DNA of 64,000 nucleotides, from contig NZ_JAAGSC010000042.1 of the NCBI RefSeq assembly GCF_010499265.1, forward strand, positions 10,389-74,388, given 5' to 3'. The DNA is from Wenzhouxiangella limi (GTDB lineage: Bacteria > Pseudomonadota > Gammaproteobacteria > Xanthomonadales > Wenzhouxiangellaceae). The notes under the pieces are model-generated. The model searched no databases and had not been told where the DNA came from. It saw only the letters and a list, made by a program, of their open reading frames with translations. Each line of letters begins with the position of its first letter. Positions within the stretch are counted from its first letter, which is position 1. The position numbers were made by a program, and so were the translations under genes. This document shows, piece after piece, positions 51,665 to 60,325 of this stretch.

Positions 51665-54600
51665 TCAGATCACCAAAATCGGGTGCCGCAGAGCCCGATA
51701 GCCGTGTTCGGCCAACCAGGCCACGCCCGATTCTGCCAGGTCGATCTCAAGAATCACCGGCCCCGGCACGGCAGGCGCTGTGACCTCCAGCACTAGTCGG
51801 ACGGTTTCGCCGGGCGCCACCTTTTCCGCTACCGGTTGATGGTCATCCAACCATTGCAGGACTGCTTCGTCCTCGCTTAGCCAGTGGTTGGCCACGATCA
51901 AGTCGTCTTCGCCGAACCAGGCCTCGGGGCTCTGGTTTACCAGCTCCAACACCACCTTCAGCTTTCGGCCGGCCGCAATTTCAGCCGGCAGCGGCTGCGC
52001 CAGGCCAAGACCGGCCCGGAAAGCCCCGGCCAGCAAGGGCGGGCGGGCTTCCTTGATCCTTTCGCCCTTCGGCACTGCGGCCAACCGCGTCTGCAGCATG
52101 CGCATGAACGGCACAACACCGGGCGGGCGAAAGTAGCCGCCGTGATCGGCTTCCACCAGATCAATGCTGTAGCCGGCCGGATACAACTTCGCCCAACCCG
52201 GGGACGGGTCCGGGAACAGATGGTACGGGTTGAACTCCTGGCTATGCTGGCCGAAAAACATCGCCACCGGCACCGGCACCGGCTGCGGATCAAGACGAGA
52301 AGTGATGTTTTCGAGCAGAAACAGGCCTGCGACCGTATTGCCTTTTGCCAGTTGTTCCCGGGCCATGGCCAAGGCCACAACCGAACCCTGGCAGTTGCCG
52401 CCTAGATGCACAGGTGCTCCAGCCGGTGCTTGCGAGAGCTCCTCAAGGTAGAGTCGCGCCAGTCCGGTGATGGCTTCACGGTCATCGTGTGCGGCCACGT
52501 AATGAGCCGAGCGCATCCCGTACAAGGGTTGGTCCGGCCCGAGATGCTTTGCCATGGCCTCGAACTCGGCAAAGCCCTGAAAGCACCAGGCCAGCGGCGG
52601 GAGTTGCCCAGCCAGATTGCGTCCAAAGACCAATCGGTTGGCGGAAATCCAGTCGCCGCGCCATCCAACGGTGTAGGACTGCATGCGCCGCAGCCTGCCA
52701 GCATCAAACTCGTCCAGCGGCAAGCGCGCAGGCGTCGCGGATTCAGCCGGATTGGCCTTGCCGTCAATACAGTCCTGGATTGCCTCCACGCTCACGCCGT
52801 ACTCGAAGGCGCCCAGGTCCAGAGATACGCCCCAGTGACCCTCGATGTCCAACGCCAGCTCGGCTGCGCGCAGAGAATCCAACCCGTGGGAGAACAAATC
52901 GTCGTCGACGCCAAGCGTCGGTGCGCGCAGCATGCGCCGGCACAGGGTCAGCAGCGTGGGCGGATGTTGAAGATCGTCGCCCGAAGACGGTTCCGGCATC
53001 GGCCCATCAGTCGCAGTCCATTCGGCCAGGACCTTCAGTCGTTCGGCCTCGCAGTTGGCGCGGCAACGACGGCGGGCCAGCTTGCCCGAGGAGGTGCGCG
53101 GCAAGGCCGCCTCCGGCACAAGGACGATGCGAGCGGCCGCAAGCCCCAACTGCTCGACCAGTGCTCGACGAATACACCGAAACACGTCCCCGGTGTTCAG
53201 ACTACGTCGGGTCGCACGGCGTATCTCACAGGCCAGTGCGACCCCTTCCAGGCCGCGATGGGCGATCGAGAACGCCACCACGCCACCGGTCTGGATGGCC
53301 GGATGACATCCAGCCACGGCCCATTCAATGTCTTGCGGGTAGCGATTTTCGCCGCGGATGATCAGTGTGTCACTGATACGTCCCAGCACAAACAACTCGC
53401 CCCCATCAAAAAACGCCAGATCTCCGGTGCGCAGCCAACGGCCCGACTCACCTGGCAGGCTGTTGTGCATGGTTTCTTTGCTCTGATGGGGTTTGTGCCA
53501 ATAGCCTTCCGAGGCATACGCTGCCCGCACCCAGACCTCGCCGACGGTCCGCTCCGGGCTCGCCTGGCCGCTGTCCGGATCGACAATGCGCACGCTATCT
53601 TCGGTGCAGGGCCGACCCGAGCTGACTACGGCCTCACCCTTTTCATCGGGCCGGACTTTTCCCCGGCGCAGGCTTTCGGAAGCATAACGACGCACCACGG
53701 GGCCGGTCGTCCCTGTGGTGGAAATCAGCAGGGTGGTTTCGGCCATGCCGTAGGATGGTCGCATTGCGGATTGAGAGAATCCGCAGGCGGCAAAACGGCG
53801 AGTGAAATCCCTCACCACCCCATAAGGAATCGGTTCGGCGCCGATCAGCAGCGCGCGCAAGGCAGACAGATCCAGTGCCTTTAGGCGCGCCTGGTCGATC
53901 TTGCGGGTGCAAAGATCCAGCAGAAAAGTGGCTGATGGGGTCAGGGCAGCACGGTATCGGCTAAGCGCATCCAGCCAGGAAAACGGGTCGCGCACGGCGT
54001 ACAAGGCCGGCAGCAGCATCAATCCGGCCCCCTGGTGGAGCGCATTGAGGCTCATCAGCAGTCCGGCATCATGATACAGCGGCATGGGATTGATCACCAA
54101 CTCGCTTTGGTCCAGCGGGACGCGATCGGCCAGCATGGCCAGATGGGCAGACAAGTTGGCCCGACTGATGATGACCCCCTTGGGTGCGCGAGTGGATCCC
54201 GAGGTGTACTGAAGATAGGCCGGGGCATCCGGCGACGGCTCGAAATCAGAACCGATTCTGTCGGAACCCTCGACCGTCAGCGCCTCGAGGGTCTCGACAG
54301 ACCAACCAGCCAGTACGTCGCTGCGCATGCGAAGCTGGAGCTGAGCATCGGTGTCCACTAGCAAGGCCACCGCGCCGGCGTCAGCCGCATAGTGGGCCAG
54401 ACGATGGTTGTTACGTGCCGTACCGGGGGAGACGGCTGGGACCGCCACCACGCCGGATTGCAGACAAGCCAGAAAAGCGCACAAGAAGGCGGTTTCGTCG
54501 GCTGCGGCCACGACTACGCGTTCACCGGCCCAGCCGCGCGCAGCCATCCCGCTTGCCAGGCGCTGGACCTGGCTGGCCAATTCGGTGTTGGAGATCGCAC

Positions 54601-54721
54601 GGGTGACCGACGCGCCTGCATCAAGACGACGCAGGCATGGAACAGCCTGGTCAGTTTCGGCCGTGCCTTTCAGCTGTCGATCGTTTGCGAGGGTCTGAAA
54701 GATATGAGTCGAGGCGTTCAA
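51665..54721 (-). CDS. Fatty acyl-AMP ligase-ACP-thioesterase-beta-sandwich fusion
   Basis: A 1018-residue multidomain protein. Residues 1-560: adenylate-forming ligase of the FAAL type (YTSGSTRAPKG at 172-182, RTGDLAFF at 431-438, RTSSGKL at 542-548). Residues 590-650: carrier protein with HGLDSLRAAEL, phosphopantetheine Ser616. Residues 690-880: alpha/beta-hydrolase thioesterase with GGNCQGS, so the nucleophile would be Cys777 rather than Ser, and His860. Residues 905-1018: a beta-sandwich with PGETVRLVLEVTAP. It would activate a fatty acid, load it on the carrier and release or transfer it. Among glycan genes this suggests acylation of the polysaccharide or a lipid anchor. No partner synthase is nearby. 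Confidence 0.8.
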   Translation of the reverse strand: MNASTHIFQTLANDRQLKGTAETDQAVPCLRRLDAGASVTRAISNTELASQVQRLASGMAARGWAGERVVVAAADETAFLCAFLACLQSGVVAVPAVSPGTARNNHRLAHYAADAGAVALLVDTDAQLQLRMRSDVLAGWSVETLEALTVEGSDRIGSDFEPSPDAPAYLQYTSGSTRAPKGVIISRANLSAHLAMLADRVPLDQSELVINPMPLYHDAGLLMSLNALHQGAGLMLLPALYAVRDPFSWLDALSRYRAALTPSATFLLDLCTRKIDQARLKALDLSALRALLIGAEPIPYGVVRDFTRRFAACGFSQSAMRPSYGMAETTLLISTTGTTGPVVRRYASESLRRGKVRPDEKGEAVVSSGRPCTEDSVRIVDPDSGQASPERTVGEVWVRAAYASEGYWHKPHQSKETMHNSLPGESGRWLRTGDLAFFDGGELFVLGRISDTLIIRGENRYPQDIEWAVAGCHPAIQTGGVVAFSIAHRGLEGVALACEIRRATRRSLNTGDVFRCIRRALVEQLGLAAARIVLVPEAALPRTSSGKLARRRCRANCEAERLKVLAEWTATDGPMPEPSSGDDLQHPPTLLTLCRRMLRAPTLGVDDDLFSHGLDSLRAAELALDIEGHWGVSLDLGAFEYGVSVEAIQDCIDGKANPAESATPARLPLDEFDAGRLRRMQSYTVGWRGDWISANRLVFGRNLAGQLPPLAWCFQGFAEFEAMAKHLGPDQPLYGMRSAHYVAAHDDREAITGLARLYLEELSQAPAGAPVHLGGNCQGSVVALAMAREQLAKGNTVAGLFLLENITSRLDPQPVPVPVAMFFGQHSQEFNPYHLFPDPSPGWAKLYPAGYSIDLVEADHGGYFRPPGVVPFMRMLQTRLAAVPKGERIKEARPPLLAGAFRAGLGLAQPLPAEIAAGRKLKVVLELVNQSPEAWFGEDDLIVANHWLSEDEAVLQWLDDHQPVAEKVAPGETVRLVLEVTAPAVPGPVILEIDLAESGVAWLAEHGYRALRHPILVI

Positions 54722-54855
54722 TGCTGCAGGAACTCAAGTGCAAAGCGCGTAGTATCCCATACCCTGCAGCCCTGCGATCCAAGGAGTCGGCTGCCCCGGT
54801 TCCAACGGCGTTTTGCTCAGGATCGAATCACGGTTCGTGCCATAAACGCGCCATC

Positions 54856-54890
54856 AAAAAAGGGGCGCCTTGTCGGCGCCCCTTTTCTTC
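54856..54890 (-). terminator. Rho-independent terminator after the exported-protein gene
   Basis: An eight-base perfect stem GGGGCGCC/GGCGCCCC with loop TTGTC. On the minus strand it is followed by TTTTTTG, a proper U tract for the gene at 54916-56349. The plus strand has a weaker T-rich run. It also isolates this gene from the acyl-ligase gene. Confidence 0.85.
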
Positions 54891-54915
54891 TGGCTTGAGT
54901 TATGCCTCGATTAAC

Positions 54916-56349
54916 TTACCGATTCGGCACGAAATCAGAGGCGTTGAAGGCATCAATCCGAACACCCGAAAGATCGCCTTCGCCAGTGCCCTGAAGGTTG
55001 CTATTGTTATCACCAAATTCAGCGTCTACAACCACGCGAATCTGACCCGACACGTTGCCACAAGTCGATCCGATTTCTTGGCCGGTAAACAGGTTGGTTG
55101 CTGTATTTTCAACCAAAGACGCAGGCATGGTCGCTCCCGTTGTATCGGTCAGATCACTCAGCGCCAGATCGCACTGATTGCCCGAATCATCATAAACAGT
55201 CAAAAATACCGCGCCTTCCGTACCGGTTGGGTTAGTAATTTTGAAGTACTGGTTCGGCTTCAGGGTCGCAAACGCCACGGTATCAACAGACCCATTCTTC
55301 GTCAACCTGCTGAGCTCACCGAGGTCAATGCCTGAAACCACAGCACTGGTTGCCGGACTAAGATTCAAGGTCCCTGTGATTGTGGAGGTCGGGATTTTCA
55401 AATCCCCGTCCACGGTCATTGTCACTGTTGTGTTCCCTTCAACAGTCGGATCAAGGAAAGGAACAGTGACGTCAGACGTTGTTTGCCCGGTGGCAGCGGG
55501 GGCTGCTTCAAAGGTGGGTCCGTCTACGGTAATTCCCCCAGCAATAAGAGCACTAGTCGCACCAATCGAAGAAAACACTGCATTCGTTCCATTGATGGTC
55601 AGCGTTGAATCCGCTTCATCAATCATGTCCGCCAGCGTGACCTGATCGCCATCGAACCACGCCACACCCTCTACAGCTTCAACGTCAAAGTCAGCGATTG
55701 GTGTCTCCCGAACGTCAGCAGTCACAAACTTCGTGGACCCGATTGGCGTAGAAGCGACGTTAATGACTTTCTCGTCCGCATCATTAACCTTGGTTGAAAG
55801 AGCGTTGACAAATCGAACCATGGCCGCTGACTTGGTCTGAAGGGCGGGAAAGACCGAATTGCTTGGATCCGTCGCCGTAGATTCAAACTCGAACAGTCGG
55901 AATTGCACATCCACCGGCGACTGGTCAAACACTTCAATGCTCTCCAGCGGAAACGTGATGGTGTCTTCCGGTTCCACCGTTTCACCAGTACCGCAGGTAA
56001 TTGAATACACAGCTGCGGAAGTTCCGGCGCCCCCAGAAATAAAGTTGGGTGTGCAATCTGAACCTGTAATTGTAGGGACAGGGTTAGCAACAAATTCAGC
56101 ATCACCCGTCAAATCCAGCCTGACGTAGCGAACCACTTCCTGCGCAATGGCCGCACCGAACTTAGTAACTACGTCGAAGTCTGTAAGCACACCATCGGCC
56201 TCCAGAATTGAACCCGTGGGATCGATGTCAGTCTGGGATGCATAATCCTGCTCTTGGCTAGTTGTTGCGTCCAAGTTTATAGCCGCCTGGGCGCCGGACA
56301 CTCCCAGTCCCGCCGCCACCATTGCTGTTACTAGCAGTTTCCTTTTCAT
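54916..56349 (-). CDS. Abundant-type exported protein, S-layer candidate
   Basis: A 477-residue protein with a classic signal peptide (MKRKLLVTAMVAAGLGVSGA, cleaved after AQA). It continues INLDATTSQEQDYAS and then a low-charge, T/S/V/D-rich beta sequence with few aromatic residues and a pair of cysteines (SDCTPNF, SITCGTG). There is no membrane barrel, lipobox or enzyme motif. The N-terminus and composition are reminiscent of gammaproteobacterial S-layer proteins such as Slr4; I cannot confirm homology. A near-consensus promoter, a long leader with a palindrome and its own terminator mark it as a monocistronic, highly expressed gene. It sits next to the T2SS, a plausible export route. Confidence 0.5.
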   Translation of the reverse strand: MKRKLLVTAMVAAGLGVSGAQAAINLDATTSQEQDYASQTDIDPTGSILEADGVLTDFDVVTKFGAAIAQEVVRYVRLDLTGDAEFVANPVPTITGSDCTPNFISGGAGTSAAVYSITCGTGETVEPEDTITFPLESIEVFDQSPVDVQFRLFEFESTATDPSNSVFPALQTKSAAMVRFVNALSTKVNDADEKVINVASTPIGSTKFVTADVRETPIADFDVEAVEGVAWFDGDQVTLADMIDEADSTLTINGTNAVFSSIGATSALIAGGITVDGPTFEAAPAATGQTTSDVTVPFLDPTVEGNTTVTMTVDGDLKIPTSTITGTLNLSPATSAVVSGIDLGELSRLTKNGSVDTVAFATLKPNQYFKITNPTGTEGAVFLTVYDDSGNQCDLALSDLTDTTGATMPASLVENTATNLFTGQEIGSTCGNVSGQIRVVVDAEFGDNNSNLQGTGEGDLSGVRIDAFNASDFVPNR

Positions 56350-56390
56350 GTGTACACCATTCCTTTGAAATTGTGAGTGAAACTCAAAAA

Positions 56391-56404
56391 CCTTGTCGAC
56401 AAGG
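56391..56404. promoter_or_regulatory. Perfect palindrome in the leader of the exported-protein gene
   Basis: CCTTGTCGACAAGG is a 14-base perfect palindrome about 40-55 bases upstream of the ATG at 56349, inside the transcribed leader. It may be an mRNA-stabilising hairpin or a protein-binding operator. Confidence 0.5.
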
Positions 56405-56473
56405 ATTTTCTTGGTGACTGACCCCTCGCAAGCACGTACCTCGCCTCCTTAAAGCATCAAACCACCGGGGTGA

Positions 56474-56501
56474 AGTATAGCATCGACATAATCACTGTCA
56501 A
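56474..56501 (-). promoter_or_regulatory. Strong sigma-70 promoter for the exported-protein gene
   Basis: TTGACA (56501-56496), 16-base spacer, TATACT (56479-56474) on the minus strand, nearly consensus. It predicts a leader of about 115 bases. The remaining part of the gap, 56502-56811, shows no convincing gene. Confidence 0.75.
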
Positions 56502-56811
56502 GCGTGCGTGACTGCCTGGCCTTGTCCTTTGTAATTCCTCATTTTTTATCGCCCTGCCAGCAACAGGCTATGCCCGAGTTTAATGCCTGTTTTGCTGCCT
56601 AAGATGGTCGAACATCTGCCAGCTGTTGTGCCAATAGGCAACCGCCAACGTAATCAAGCGGGCCCTGCCGCGAGGGCATCCTTATGCAAGCGCCGCCCAA
56701 CAAAATCAATAGGTTAGCGCCAGGCCGATGATGCCACGGCGGAAGCCCCAATCTTCATTCTGGCTATCTCAATGCCTTGCACGAGACAAAGACGCGAGAA
56801 AGGCGGAAACG

Positions 56812-58914
56812 CTATTGATCATCACTACCTGTTTCCGGCGGCAAAAGACCGCGCCCCGGATGTGAAGGGGTGAGCCGTAAGCGAAAGGCCTCGGTAATCT
56901 TCTCAGCCTCATCATGGCCCGGGAGGATGTACGGGATCATCAGAATCACCAGTTCCGTGCGGTTGCTGCTGGCGCCATCCGACCGGAACAGCCGCCCCAG
57001 CAAGGGGATTCGGCTGAAACCCGGCACGCCGCTCGTCCCTTCGCTGCGGTTCTCGCTGATCAAGCCACCCAGCATCAGTGGGCGCCCATCCCGCGCCGTC
57101 AACTCCGTCGAAACTCGCCGGGTGAAAATCGATGGACTGTTAATACTGGAACTTTCGGTTTGCTGAGCTTCACTGACTTCCTGATCAATCGCAAGATCCA
57201 CCACCCCGCGCCCCCGAACGGTGGGGCTGATGCGCAATATGATGCCCGTATTGCGGAATGCGACATCCTGGAGAATACTCGGTCCGCCTGGACTACTGAT
57301 ATCCGCGCTCGACGCCTGACGGGTGATGATGGGCACGTCGGTGCCGACGTCGATGCTGGCCTCGCTGCCTGACTGCACGAGCAAATGAGGCCGAGAAAGA
57401 ATGGACACCCGATCACTGGACTGGAATGCATTGAGAATGACGCGTGCATCGCCGGGATTATCAAATACTGCCGAAAGACCTGACCCACCCAACCCAAGGC
57501 CGTCAACGGTGGACACGGTTCCGCTGAAACCTCCGATCTCCAAACCTTCCAACAGGCCCTCGACTCCTATATCACGTTGGTCTGTCAGCGAGATTTCGGC
57601 GATGGTGACCTCGACCAGCACCATCGGTGTTTCGGTATCCATTTGCTCCATCAGCGGCCGAAGCCGCTGCCACTCGGCGCCCGTACCGCGAAAAAGAATC
57701 GCATTACGAACGTCATCAACCACCAGGCCGCTGGCCGCCCTGCCCTGCTGCCTGGCCTGGGTGCTATCGCGCTGATCTCTGAGGCCTTCCGCCGGCTCAA
57801 GAACCATCCCGCTTCCGAGCAGGTTTCGCAAGACACCTGCAATATTTTCTGCCGAGGTCCGCTGTGCCTGATACCTGAAAAGGCTCTCCTCATCCGGTGG
57901 TGCGACCACGCGATCCAGTTCAACGGCCCAGGCCTGAATCTGGCTCAGGACATCATCGGTAGCTGCAAACGCGAACAGCACATTAACCGCATCGACAGGC
58001 ACCAGCGTGACCGGCCCCAGACCACCGGTCTCTGGCGCGTAGCCTTGCGCCGTCAAGAGCTCCTGAATCTCTGACGCGAGTTCACCCGCGCTGCGGTAGA
58101 TCGGTTCAATACGGAGGATGTTGCGTCCACGCATCAAAGGCTGGTCCAGCACTTCAATCGTCGCCAGCGCCTGACGAATAATCTCGGGCCGTCCCTGCAG
58201 GAGGATAGCGTTCCGACCGGCATCCTCAGAGACTTCCAGCCCTCGACCTCGGAAAATGTCGGCGAGCAGCGATCGGACCTGGGTGTTCCGAACCACCGCC
58301 AGTGGCACGATCTGGAAAACGGGACGATGGGTTTCCGGCACGCTCGGCAAAGTTGCGCCGGTTGCCAAAAGGGGCAGCGGCGACCCGGCTGCGTCATTGT
58401 CAAGGGCAAAGTAAAACAAATCGCCATCGTTGAACGCGCCAACACCATACCGAGCCAAGATTCTGAGTGCGGTCTGATACAACGCGGGTCCGTCCTGTGG
58501 TTCTGCCAAACGCAGGGTCACTAAATCACCCCGCTGCCGCACAGCCTCGTCCATCTGAAAATCAAGCTGCAAAACACGACCGAAAGCCTCATCTATAAAA
58601 ACGGGAAGAGGCATCGCTTCGAAATTAAGCCTGAAAGGCCCTGCGGGCAGATCTTCCGGCACATCTGCCAGCGCCATGGACGCAAGATTCGACCAGTTTC
58701 CTGTCGCTGCGAGGGCTTTAAATCGCTCACGGGACTGCTCAGGTCTGTCCTGGGGGTCCGCGCGGGAGGCATCCGGGTCTGCGTTATCGGCTGAGGCTGC
58801 TGGCGTGTTGCCTGCGGGGCTTCTCAGCGGCCCTTCAGCGGAAAGCGGGGCAGGCGGCGTCGCACAGGCAGCAAGCGCCAGAACCAGAATAGCCGCCAGG
58901 ATAAGCCGTTCCAT
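56812..58914 (-). CDS. gspD: T2SS secretin GspD/XpsD, lipoprotein type
   Basis: The protein (700 residues from the ATG at 58914) begins MERLILAAILVLALAAC, a lipoprotein signal with lipobox LAAC. N-domains follow (IVPLAVVRNTQVRSLLADI and related beta-alpha-beta repeats). The secretin domain has LVEVTIAEISLTD, DVGTDVPIITRQ and the C-terminal LMLGGLISENRSEGTSGVPG then IPLLGRLFRS. It forms the outer-membrane channel of the type II secretion machine. It is the last gene of the G-to-D run. Lipidated secretins (XpsD) are typical when no pilotin gene is present. MshL is a relative, but the neighbours favour T2SS. The open frame continues to 58968 without support. Confidence 0.85.
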   Translation of the reverse strand: MERLILAAILVLALAACATPPAPLSAEGPLRSPAGNTPAASADNADPDASRADPQDRPEQSRERFKALAATGNWSNLASMALADVPEDLPAGPFRLNFEAMPLPVFIDEAFGRVLQLDFQMDEAVRQRGDLVTLRLAEPQDGPALYQTALRILARYGVGAFNDGDLFYFALDNDAAGSPLPLLATGATLPSVPETHRPVFQIVPLAVVRNTQVRSLLADIFRGRGLEVSEDAGRNAILLQGRPEIIRQALATIEVLDQPLMRGRNILRIEPIYRSAGELASEIQELLTAQGYAPETGGLGPVTLVPVDAVNVLFAFAATDDVLSQIQAWAVELDRVVAPPDEESLFRYQAQRTSAENIAGVLRNLLGSGMVLEPAEGLRDQRDSTQARQQGRAASGLVVDDVRNAILFRGTGAEWQRLRPLMEQMDTETPMVLVEVTIAEISLTDQRDIGVEGLLEGLEIGGFSGTVSTVDGLGLGGSGLSAVFDNPGDARVILNAFQSSDRVSILSRPHLLVQSGSEASIDVGTDVPIITRQASSADISSPGGPSILQDVAFRNTGIILRISPTVRGRGVVDLAIDQEVSEAQQTESSSINSPSIFTRRVSTELTARDGRPLMLGGLISENRSEGTSGVPGFSRIPLLGRLFRSDGASSNRTELVILMIPYILPGHDEAEKITEAFRLRLTPSHPGRGLLPPETGSDDQ

Positions 58915-59129
58915 CGACGAGATAAGGACAACTTTCTGGTGGTGATGGCGTGATTGGGCGATTGTCATGCAGTAAGCTTCCCTGTTGGGCTGTACGTTAG
59001 GAATCTAGAGCGTAAATGGGTTCGCTGAGCGCTCCTGTCGGCATGGCTTCCAGTGTGCCCGGTCCGCCATTCCAGCTTTTCTGGGCACTGGACGCCTCCG
59101 CCTGGCGATTGGTCAGGCATAGGACCAAG

Positions 59130-59729
59130 TCAGTTGCTGCGGCCATCCGCCGCAGCAGAATCGGGCAAGTAGAGATCCAGATCCGTATCCCTGAATAGCT
59201 GCAGACGGTGTGGCACCGTTCCTGAAGGCTCCTGTGACGGATTTTGCAGTTGGCCCGGCAGTTCAACCACAACCCGGCCCGGATGCAGCTCAATGACTCG
59301 TGCGCCGTGCTCAATTTCCTCGCCTTGGCTGACATGGCGCAATCTGCCGTCACCGGCCCTGAACACCGATTGCAACTTGCCGTGCTGCTCAGTGCTGCCC
59401 AAAAAGCGCCAACGGTGAGCACGGCGACGCTGACGTTCCGCTTCGGCCAACCGTGCGGCTTCTGCAGCCGCTTCTGCGGCGGCTTGTGCGGCAGCCTCTT
59501 CAGGCTCGTCCACAACTTGCTCGCTGATCCAGCCCAATCTCTCAGCAACGGCCGCTGCGATCACTTCAGCATCGGCCGCCTCGCTGAGTTCGGGCAAAGC
59601 CCACTCCAATGGCTCGTTAAGGTCGGCTCGGTACTGTTGTTTAGGCGCAGTGATCAGGCCAGTTGCAAGCCCGATCAGCAGAGCCGCTGTTATCGACAGC
59701 AGGAGCGGATATCGGGCGAGTCGATTCAT
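59130..59729 (-). CDS. T2SS inner-membrane/periplasmic connector, XpsN (GspC/N-like)
   Basis: The 199-residue product has one N-terminal transmembrane helix (YPLLLSITAALLIGLATGLI), then an alanine/glutamate-rich helix of about 40 residues (EEAAAQAAAEAAAEAARLAE). A small beta domain follows (LQSVFRAGDGRLRHVSQGEE, then GARVIELHPGRVVVELPG) like the HR domain of GspC and PilP. It would link the inner-membrane platform to the secretin. Its ATG overlaps the GspM stop. In xps operons this slot is xpsN, which does the work of the missing GspC. About 215 bases separate it from gspD. Confidence 0.7.
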   Translation of the reverse strand: MNRLARYPLLLSITAALLIGLATGLITAPKQQYRADLNEPLEWALPELSEAADAEVIAAAVAERLGWISEQVVDEPEEAAAQAAAEAAAEAARLAEAERQRRRAHRWRFLGSTEQHGKLQSVFRAGDGRLRHVSQGEEIEHGARVIELHPGRVVVELPGQLQNPSQEPSGTVPHRLQLFRDTDLDLYLPDSAAADGRSN

Positions 59730-60325
59730 GCCTCGTCACCTTCGGATCCAGACACCTGGTAGACCGCGTGCAGCAAAACGCCGTCCGCACGCCCGTGCTC
59801 AACGTCAATGCGCAACTCATCAACGACAATCAAACCGTCTCGGTTTTCAAGTGCCGCGAGGAACCCCAGCAGACGGCGCGGGTCATGCTGCAAGCGCAAC
59901 GTGGCCCCTACCTTGAACAAACCCGGGATATGCCCTATTGCAGCTGGGGCTTGCATTTCCAGCCGGCTGATCTGCAGTCCGGCTGATTGAGCCTCGCGTT
60001 CCAGCATTGACTGAAACTCCGCCCGCGCCAGGCTGGTGGTTTCGGCTCGATATAGCCGATTGTGAATTTGCTGCAGTTGATCGTTGGCTTCAGACAATCG
60101 TGTTTGCCAGTCACTGTCGGCCAGTACAACATCCAGATGGTGGTAGAGCCTTGCTTGGCGCTCAATTTCCGGCACCAGATCGCGACGCGCGTCGGCTAGG
60201 CTTAGCACCAGATTTAGCCCGAGTAGACCGAGTACAAACCACACCCCGATCCGAATACGCGGTTGCTCAACCAGCGCGCGGCGGATGGTTTCGGTTCCGT
60301 GGATCAGGGTCTTGTTCAAGGCCAT
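59726..60325 (-). CDS. T2SS protein GspM/XpsM
   Basis: The 199-residue product has a cytoplasmic start of about 25 residues, one membrane span (IGVWFVLGLLGLNLVLSLA), a helical periplasmic stretch and a ferredoxin-like C-terminal domain (LRLQHDPRRLLGFLAALENR). This is the PilO/GspM layout. It binds GspL to form the inner-membrane assembly platform. The gene overlaps both neighbours by a few bases. Confidence 0.75.
   Translation of the reverse strand: MALNKTLIHGTETIRRALVEQPRIRIGVWFVLGLLGLNLVLSLADARRDLVPEIERQARLYHHLDVVLADSDWQTRLSEANDQLQQIHNRLYRAETTSLARAEFQSMLEREAQSAGLQISRLEMQAPAAIGHIPGLFKVGATLRLQHDPRRLLGFLAALENRDGLIVVDELRIDVEHGRADGVLLHAVYQVSGSEGDEA

Noticed and set aside
52406-53884. 492-codon plus-strand ORF opposite the acyl-AMP ligase
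   Set aside because: The minus frame carries all ligase and carrier motifs. The plus frame is a high-GC shadow.
56560-56690. Minus-strand reading AYWHNSWQMFDHLRQQ, possible remnant of a gene
   Set aside because: About 25 plausible residues without start, family match or context. Left as unexplained intergenic sequence.
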